Source: Calonectria ilicicola
Lineage: Eukaryota; Ascomycota; Sordariomycetes; Hypocreales; Nectriaceae
Length of the DNA: 64,000 bases
Reading direction: 5' to 3'
Assembly: GCA_020809705.1 (NCBI GenBank)
Contig: CP085833.1
Location: 1,612,001-1,676,000 of the forward strand
Shown: in pieces, positions 57,437 to 64,000 of the stretch
How positions within the stretch are numbered: position 1 is the stretch's first letter
Layout of the letters: each line of letters begins with the position of its first letter
The notes under the pieces: model-generated
Told to the model about the DNA's origin: nothing
Databases searched by the model: none
The model's input: the letters and a program-made list of their open reading frames with translations, nothing else
Translations under genes and position numbers: made by a program

Positions 57437-59759
57437 ATGGAAGATTTTGACCTGTGCGATGCTTGTTCTGCACTACGACTTACCGACCATTTGCTCAGGA
57501 TTGTCGGTATCTCAACGGATGGATCACCTATTAACTTACAGGATATTCGCGCACACGTCCAGAATCACTTAGAGTACGTTATAAATTCGGATTCAGCTGG
57601 GTGGAGCAGAGACATACAGACAAGAAGATTAATTACATTTCCTGATATGCCAGAACTTCCCAGTGCTGGCTGCGTCATGTGTACCTTCCTCCGCGGTGTT
57701 CTCGAACAGAAAATCCGAAGAGAATCCAGAACGGAAGTTGGACCGATGTATCTGAATATATATCTCACTCGCGAACCCGAATATCACAAGCAAAAAACAA
57801 CCCCGATACGTCCGATGGAGCTTAAATACCGGATTCAGGATGGGTCGGGGAGATTTGTATTTTACTGCAGCCCTACGTTGATTACATCAGTGGATGGTAC
57901 GCCATAATATGTAAAATTTGGGACTAAGACTAACATATGGCTGGTCATCAGAACCCGTTTTAAAATGGACAAAATTAGACCAGCAACCTTCTGATGTAAC
58001 CCTATCACCAGAGAACATACGTTTTATGCAACATTCTTTACTTTCATGTGAATCGTCTTGCCCTCTAATCACCAACCCAACTGGATTTGTGCCCCTTAGG
58101 CTTGTTGATATAGGAAGAAGCGAGATAGATATCCCTCGCCTTGTTTTTACTTCCATGATTCCGCAATCTAGTGGACGAATCAAGTATGCTGCACTTAGCT
58201 ACTCATGGGGTAATAAACAAGAAGCTGCTAGGCAACTTAAAACACAAAAGGAAAATTTGCATCATCATCTTAAGGCTATCCCTATAATATCCATGACAAA
58301 AGTCATGCAAGATGCAGTCAAAGTCTGCCGTCTCCTATCTATTAGATATATTTGGATCGATGCCCTGTGCATCATTCAAGACAGTTCCGGACAAGTTGAC
58401 TTCCACAATAATGACTGGGAGAAAGAGAGCGAGAACATGGGTTTAATATTTGCGAATGCGCACATCACACTATGTGCTGCTTCATCTTCATCATGTCATG
58501 AAAGCTTCCTTGAACGACGCCTTTTGTCAGCCAAGGTTAGCTTTCGGTCTGATTATAACCCTGCAGTGTTTGGAACATACTCCTTGACCCATCTTAATGA
58601 AGAGTCCAGATTTCACGAATTCAAAGATTCGTTATCTCTTGAAACTTCACACTGGTGGGGTCGAGGATGGGTTTTTCAAGAAAGGGAGATGTCAACACGA
58701 CTCCTAATATTTGGGGATCTTATGATATATTTTCAATGCAATCACTGCAAGCGCTCAGAGGTTGGGTTAAGCCGTCATTCGAATGGTCTTCCATTCTTGT
58801 ATTCTGGTGTGATTGAGTCCCTAGCTCAAGATGGATCTACTCCTATTGATACATTTTACACCCAATTCAGGGACATGGTACAAAAGTACTCGGAACTTAC
58901 ATTAACTTACGAGTCTGATTTGCTTCCAGCAATTTCTGGATTTGCGAAACGCATCGGCGGGATTACCCGCGATAAGTATTTGGCAGGTATATGGGAAAGG
59001 ACTCTCTACAGAGACCTGTTATGGAACAGGAAAGAGTATTCATCTCAAAGCCTACTGGGGCTCATCTCATCACGGACACCCCATTCACCAACTTACATGG
59101 CACCATCTTGGAGCTGGGCCTGTTCATCAGGAGCACTTTGGTCAGGCGTAGTTTATTACTACTTTCTCGACCTAGACTGTGATGTCCGACCGGCATATAC
59201 TAATATACAAGGTTGGACAGAGACTAGGGGGGCTAACCCTTACGGCCAAGTTATTTCTGGGACAATCAAAATTGTCACAGCTGTATGGTTCTTTTCGTTT
59301 CATGATGATTACCAGTTCACAGTTGATGGCGCTTGCATGAAAATGATACATGGCGCAAGTTCGACATACTTTGCGCATTGCAGTCTCGATTGGGCGTACA
59401 GCGAACAGGACATGACTCCTACATGTTCCCCACATCCTCCGGGACTAGTATTTATTCTTTTATCAAGTTCAAACTCTGCTTCTTCAGCAGAGAATGAACC
59501 TGAAGAAAAGAAACCTGCCTCTGAGGAGAAAGGCCAATGCGCTGTTCCTGATTTAGCTGATGATCGCACTACAAGCGCAACAAACTGCAATGATCAATCT
59601 TATTTTACCAACAGGAATGCATGGGGGTTGATTATTTGCCCTATAACATCTATGCCAGACAAATATGTTCGTGTTGGCCTATTTACATCTCGAGTTGATA
59701 GCGGTGGAGGGGTGAATATGTTTAGGGATTCCGGCACTTATGAGTTTCATATTATTTAA
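57437..59759 (+). CDS. HET-domain protein (TOL-like type)
   Basis: Two exons, 57437-57896 and 57952-59759 (55-nt intron, branch ACTAAC, acceptor ATCAG), giving 755 residues. The N terminus has DLCDACSALR and GCVMCTFLRGVL, Cys pairs common ahead of HET domains in this subgroup. The HET domain begins near residue 235: KYAALSYSWGNKQEA, IRYIWIDALCIIQDS, DWEKESENMGLIFANAHITLCAAS and, further on, WGRGWVFQEREMSTRLLIFG. The C-terminal ~250 residues include YMAPSWSWACSSG, also typical of the family. Expected role: trigger of cell death in non-self recognition between hyphae. Allele-specific function cannot be read from sequence. Confidence 0.94.
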
Positions 59760-60271
59760 GGAATATTTACCTTTACAAATCAAAAGACGTTACTTAATAC
59801 AAATCTGTTCGAACTTTTTTTTAGTATCGATTGTCTTTTTCTCTAATAAAGTCGTTCAGATCCGTGAAATTTTCTGATGTATATTCTTGTTTCCTCAAAA
59901 AGTCACCATCTCGATAAAATATTTTCTCGAATCTGAGTTTGGATAAATTTAGATGTTTAATTTCTAAATATTCACCACGAGTATGTATGACTCTACGCAT
60001 TAACTAACTATCGCTTTTCGCATTAGTAAATGCGCCGAGGCAAATTACCATCTTCAATTGGGGATGGGTCTGTTTCGGTTGTTTTTTTTGCTCCATCACC
60101 TAAATTAAATATCTAATTTCATGTCATAGAATACCCGAAACCATGTAGAGTACTGTAAAATATTAGTTAAAGCTAGCTTTAGACCAGTGTGGCCAAGGAT
60201 AGTGTCTACTGATAGACTTTTTATTAGCCGGGGTTTCTATACCCAGAAAGAGGTAATACTGCAAACATGAA
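59760..60271. other. Convergent 3' region
   Basis: 500 bp of AT-rich DNA between the end of the HET gene and the end of the Zn2Cys6 gene. No feature was recognised. Confidence 0.4.
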
Positions 60272-62937
60272 TTATACGGAGCCACTCCAAGTTGAGTCCC
60301 AAAGCCAAAAGAGTGCATTTGATCCATTGTCTACGGCATCTGTATCATCATCATACGATCCCAGAGGTTCCTGAAAGCCGCTCAACTGCCCCATAGACAT
60401 GGACCACGCTTGATGCTGTGGGTGTATCTGTCCTTGTATAATAGAACTTTCGTTTCTCAGAGACGCCGTGAAGCCAGGATCAATTACGTCATCATGTGAT
60501 GGTGGGATAACTAGAGATGTCAGGTTAACCACAGAAGAATAACCCCGAAAGATGAGCCACTCACTTTGTTGCACCGATGCTAGACTTTCATTGAAGCGCT
60601 GTACAATACTCGCTGACTGACCATTCCCTTGAATAGAGATGCCCATGGCGGCTTCTAGAGGGGCACCAAGAACTTGCTCGGTCGATAAAGAAGGAGCTGA
60701 ACTTGCGTCTTCTCGGAGTCGGTGCTCGATGCCACTGAGGATTCCACGACTCGATGTAGCTGGACCAATCATAGCCTCAGCTTCCCGCCGAAGTAGTAAG
60801 CACACCAGATTTTTGAGAACAACGCTGCTCTGGCTCGACAATGCGGACCGTTTCCCAAGCAGCTCTTGGAGCCGGAACACTCGGGTAATGGGTCGCTTGA
60901 CAGCTTGGGCTGTATCTGCGAGTGGGTCTGAGAGAGCAACAAGAATTAATACGATTGCGGCGTGGAACAGGTTCATCGCCATGAATGCCACAAGATGACT
61001 GTCTGTTGCCAACTGAGTGAGCTGCGGTAGCTCTGTTACACGGGCGGTCCTGGCTGCAGCTTTCCACCAATGCTCTGAACTTTCATGTATATCACACATG
61101 ACTGATTGACCGCTGGGAGATTGTTGATTAGGGCTCGGTGGTGTCTCTCCCAAAGATGGGTTGGGATTATTGTCTGCCATTGGGGACCTTGTTGATAATG
61201 TTTCGATCTGACGAGCCAGGAATGGCCGATGCAATACTATAAGCAGGTTGTCAAATGTCAACTGAAGTGAAAGGGATTGTAAAAGATGCGCGCGACTCCC
61301 CCACCCAGTTGGACTCGGGTGGTAGTCTTGGTTAAAATCTAGCGACAGATACGAAGGTAGTTCGCGGTGCCAGCGCACCAACTCTTGATTTATGTCATTA
61401 ACAAGACAATCGTATTTTGAACCAAAGCCCTGATGGGCTGACCGTGCTGAAAACGATCCAAATATCATCTTTAGGGCAGGGGATGCGATGAGGTATAATT
61501 TGTTGAGTTCTGCTTGGTATGGTGAGTAGGTGATGCCAGGATAATTCTTCTCAATTGATTCAGGTGAAAACGATGGTGACTCGGCAAACTCCGCCGGCAT
61601 GCCCACATTGCAATCGTCATCGTTTATGCTTAATGGTCGCCCATATGATATAGAAGCAAATCTAATTGATTAGCACAGCACATTTTATAACTTGGGCATC
61701 GCTATGCCTACCTATCCCAAGTGTAAATGGTCCACCATACTCTCTTCCGCTCCTCTACGTCATCTGTAGACCTGTGCTTCAAGCCCCGATGCAAACCCAT
61801 AGCCTGCGCCACTTTTATTGTTGCACCGAGAAGTGCAAACGCCATGTTGGGCTGGCCATGATAGACGTGATGTGATCCCAGTAGAATCAGGGTCTGGACT
61901 GCTGAAATGCAATGTTGATTCATTGTGTAGATCAGCCGTGACTCCACAATCCGTAATAAGTCATTGCTCCAAAGCCCCCAGTCTTGGCCATCTTGAACCG
62001 CCCTCTTCGATTTATACCATGCTGCCATGCATAACACCATAGACAGCAATGTTAAGAATGGCGCATCGGTAGGGTATGCCCGACCATCTTTTATGGATAG
62101 CAGTCGTTGGCGAAATCTGGGTTCGTATATTACCAACGAGAACCAATGGACTGCCTCAAAATAGTCTTCCACCAATATATTGATGGTTTCGTGGTCAGGA
62201 AATCGGCCACTAAGAATGGTTGATATCGGCAGGCGTCGATCGTCAATTCTTCTCATTGGAGATCTCGAACCACACCCACCGTCTGGGATTGCCGATGTTT
62301 GGTGTTCATCTATTGGCTGGCTTCCTAGTCTGCACATCTTCCGGTGGATGTTCTTTTAACGAGATCCGGAAAAATAACCACTGAGAGACCCTTACCTTTC
62401 TGGCAATTCCCATGGCTGACTCTGAACCCTCATACTCCACATGTGTCCAAGAATTCTGTCGATGACCTGGATCTGAAATATCCGTTTCTTCAATACCACT
62501 TGTTTCGCGAGCCAATAACGGCCTTTGGGCAGGCGGTGTTGAAATAGACGTAGTACCATCATGGCTACTTCTAGGTTGTGGTCGCCTATCTGGTGTTATT
62601 ATTTAGATTCTTCACGGGTGGTTGATAGTGGCTTGCTTCTGTTGTTTTCTGTTTCGACGCTCTTTAGGCGCTCTAGGTTTGCCTTTCGGTGTATCCTCCA
62701 AAGGTGCTGCCTCACACTCTACATTAGCCCGCACACACAGAGAACAAGGTCGAAATGAGTCGCACTAGAGAAGCATGACGAATGAATAAGTGGACATGAA
62801 AAAATGGCGGAGTGACTGACTCGGCTCTTGTTCCGACGACATCTGTTGCATGCGCTGGATACTCGTGTAGGGAGCTGTCGATTTACAACTGGAGCCGAGG
62901 GCTCTCCCTCCGGCGGATGTTCTCGGCTTTCTGACAT
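60272..62937 (-). CDS. Zn2Cys6 transcription factor with Fungal_trans domain
   Basis: Six exons, 62937-62822, 62765-62616, 62570-62396, 62337-61712, 61661-60565 and 60510-60272, giving 800 residues. The zinc cluster straddles intron 1: Cys30 and 33 (CNRCRRNKSR), then Cys40, 46, 49 and 56 after splicing (CDSFRPCSLC). A basic patch KERRNRKQQK follows. The central region has YFEAVHWFSLVIYEPRF, and the join of exons 4 and 5 rebuilds RFASISYGRPLSINDDDCN, a hallmark of the Fungal_trans domain. The last intron (54 nt, GTGAGT donor, CTGAC branch) is a multiple of three and open, so it could be retained. Divergent from the xylitol-dehydrogenase-like gene with a 500-bp shared promoter, which makes it a candidate regulator of that gene. 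Confidence 0.88.
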
Positions 62938-63436
62938 GTTGCAAGGGAGTGGATACGGAACCGAACCAAATTGAAGGATAAGATTCCGCTATGGCCTTTG
63001 AGGCACGCACTGGACCTCCGCCGGAATCCACACGTGATCAACCGTTGCAACGGAGACCGAACTCGTCGCGACGCTAGGGCTGTTGAGGAGCTAGTGCGAG
63101 ATTTTAGTTTGAGGCAGTGACGCAATGCTTGGTACCAAAGCTTCCGCGGAACCGACAAAGGTGTGGGTTCACCTCCGCCGGGTCACGAGAAAATGGTATC
63201 AAAATAGTGGAGAGAACCAGGATTCCAACTCAAGGATAGTTGAATACACAATGTCCAATCGGGGGTAGAAGCGAGACAATACGGAGAAGCCACTAAGAGA
63301 GGAGAAATTATTTTGGATATTTATTGCGGTTTGTATTATTCAAGTTTCCATCACATCTGTCATCCAACCGTCACCTCCGTTTTAGCTCATCTCCTCAAAC
63401 CCGGCCGCTTGACCTCCGCTTCATTGCATACCAAAC
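62938..63436. promoter_or_regulatory. Bidirectional promoter between regulator and dehydrogenase genes
   Basis: About 500 bp between two divergent start codons. CCTCCGCC-type sequences occur at about 63171 and again as ACCTCCG at about 63384 and 63411. No regulator site can be assigned with certainty. Confidence 0.5.
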
Positions 63437-64000
63437 ATGGCTTCAGAAAATGCAAATCAAAATGAGGGTTCAGAGAATCCTAGAAATGTGAGCAGACAAT
63501 ATTGGATATGGGGTTACCCCACTTACTCAATTCGGCTGACAACTGATGTTTTTAGAACCTTTCTTTCTTCTTGAGAAAGCCTCATGATGTCGAATTCGCT
63601 GAGCGACCTATGCCAAGGCTCTCGTCACCCAATGATGTCATGGTTGCTGTAAACTACACTGGAATCTGCGGGTCAGATGTGCATTACTGGGATCATGGGC
63701 GAATCGGCCACTTTGTTGTGGAGGATCCCATGGTCTTGGGCCATGAATCTTCTGGGACTGTCGTCGAAGTTGGCAGCGCTGTGAAAACACTTAAACTGGG
63801 GGACAAAGTAGCCATTGAGCCTGGATACCCATGCCGTTGGTGCAGTAATTGTCTAGCGGGTCGATACAACCTCTGTGTCGACATGGTTTTCGCTGCGACT
63901 CCTCCGGTTCATGGCACTCTCACTGGTTTCTGGGTAGCGCCATTCGACTTTTGCTACAAGCTACCTGACAACGTTTCGCTAGAAGAAGGGGCATTGATTG
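63437..64000 (+). CDS. Zinc-dependent polyol dehydrogenase, xylitol dehydrogenase (D-xylulose reductase) type, 3' end outside window
   Basis: Exon 1 is 63437-63487 (17 codons) and exon 2 starts at 63556 after a 68-nt intron (donor GTGAGC, branch CTGAC, acceptor TTTAG), running open to the right edge. Catalytic zinc ligands are present in GICGSDVHYW (Cys) and VLGHES (His-Glu). The structural zinc Cys quartet CRWCSNC plus the Cys of GRYNLC is complete. The segment MVFAATPPVHGTLTGFW is characteristic of the xylitol/sorbitol/L-arabinitol dehydrogenase group, and the sequence reads closest to fungal xylitol dehydrogenase. It oxidises xylitol to D-xylulose with NAD+ in pentose use, if the assignment holds. 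The cofactor domain is outside the window. Confidence 0.9.

Overview
This window is nuclear DNA of a filamentous ascomycete, most likely a sordariomycete and plausibly Hypocreales. The grounds are short (45-123 nt) GT-AG introns with CTAAC/CTGAC branch sites, HET-domain and NLR-like genes, Zn2Cys6 regulators, a TTAGGG-type telomeric motif, and an AT-rich block of transposons decayed in the way repeat-induced point mutation (RIP) produces. The genus is inferred from protein resemblance recalled from memory, not from a search.

Layout. (1) 1-11,090 is a RIP-degraded Ty3/gypsy graveyard. Two copies of one family lie on the minus strand: copy A (off the left edge to 3741) and copy B (3793-10685, with two 391-bp LTRs and an AATAG target duplication). 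Both appear to sit inside one older LTR whose pieces remain at 3742-3792 and 10686-10956. (2) 11,090-15,340 has no confident gene, only one broken ORF. (3) 15.3-26.9 kb is a conventional stretch: an MFS transporter, a membrane-anchored GNAT-like protein, a PHO84-type phosphate transporter, a small conserved protein, a trichothecene 3-O-acetyltransferase-like enzyme and a conserved unknown gene carrying an apparent 1-nt frameshift. (4) 27-60 kb is an accessory region rich in self/non-self recognition families: a HET-ankyrin protein, a 2071-residue NB-ARC/TPR/nucleoside-phosphorylase-like protein, a BTB-like protein and a second HET protein. Between these lie an FAD oxidoreductase, a 6PGDH-fold dehydrogenase, a large glycosylated membrane protein, and a minus-strand trio (Zn2Cys6 regulator, amidase, FAD monooxygenase) that could be a small pathway. 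A tRNA-Arg(ACG) lies at 54.5 kb. (5) 60.2-64 kb holds a Zn2Cys6 regulator divergent from a xylitol-dehydrogenase-type gene cut by the right edge.

The most notable item is the 46,747-53,199 gene. Five exons join in one frame across four introns, giving an NB-ARC ATPase with an intact P-loop and TPRs at the N terminus and a PNP/UDP nucleosidase-like domain at the C terminus. This is the reverse of the usual fungal NLR order, in which that domain is the N-terminal effector.

All gene models were built by eye. Exon joins were checked for splice signals and reading frame but not by alignment or RNA evidence.
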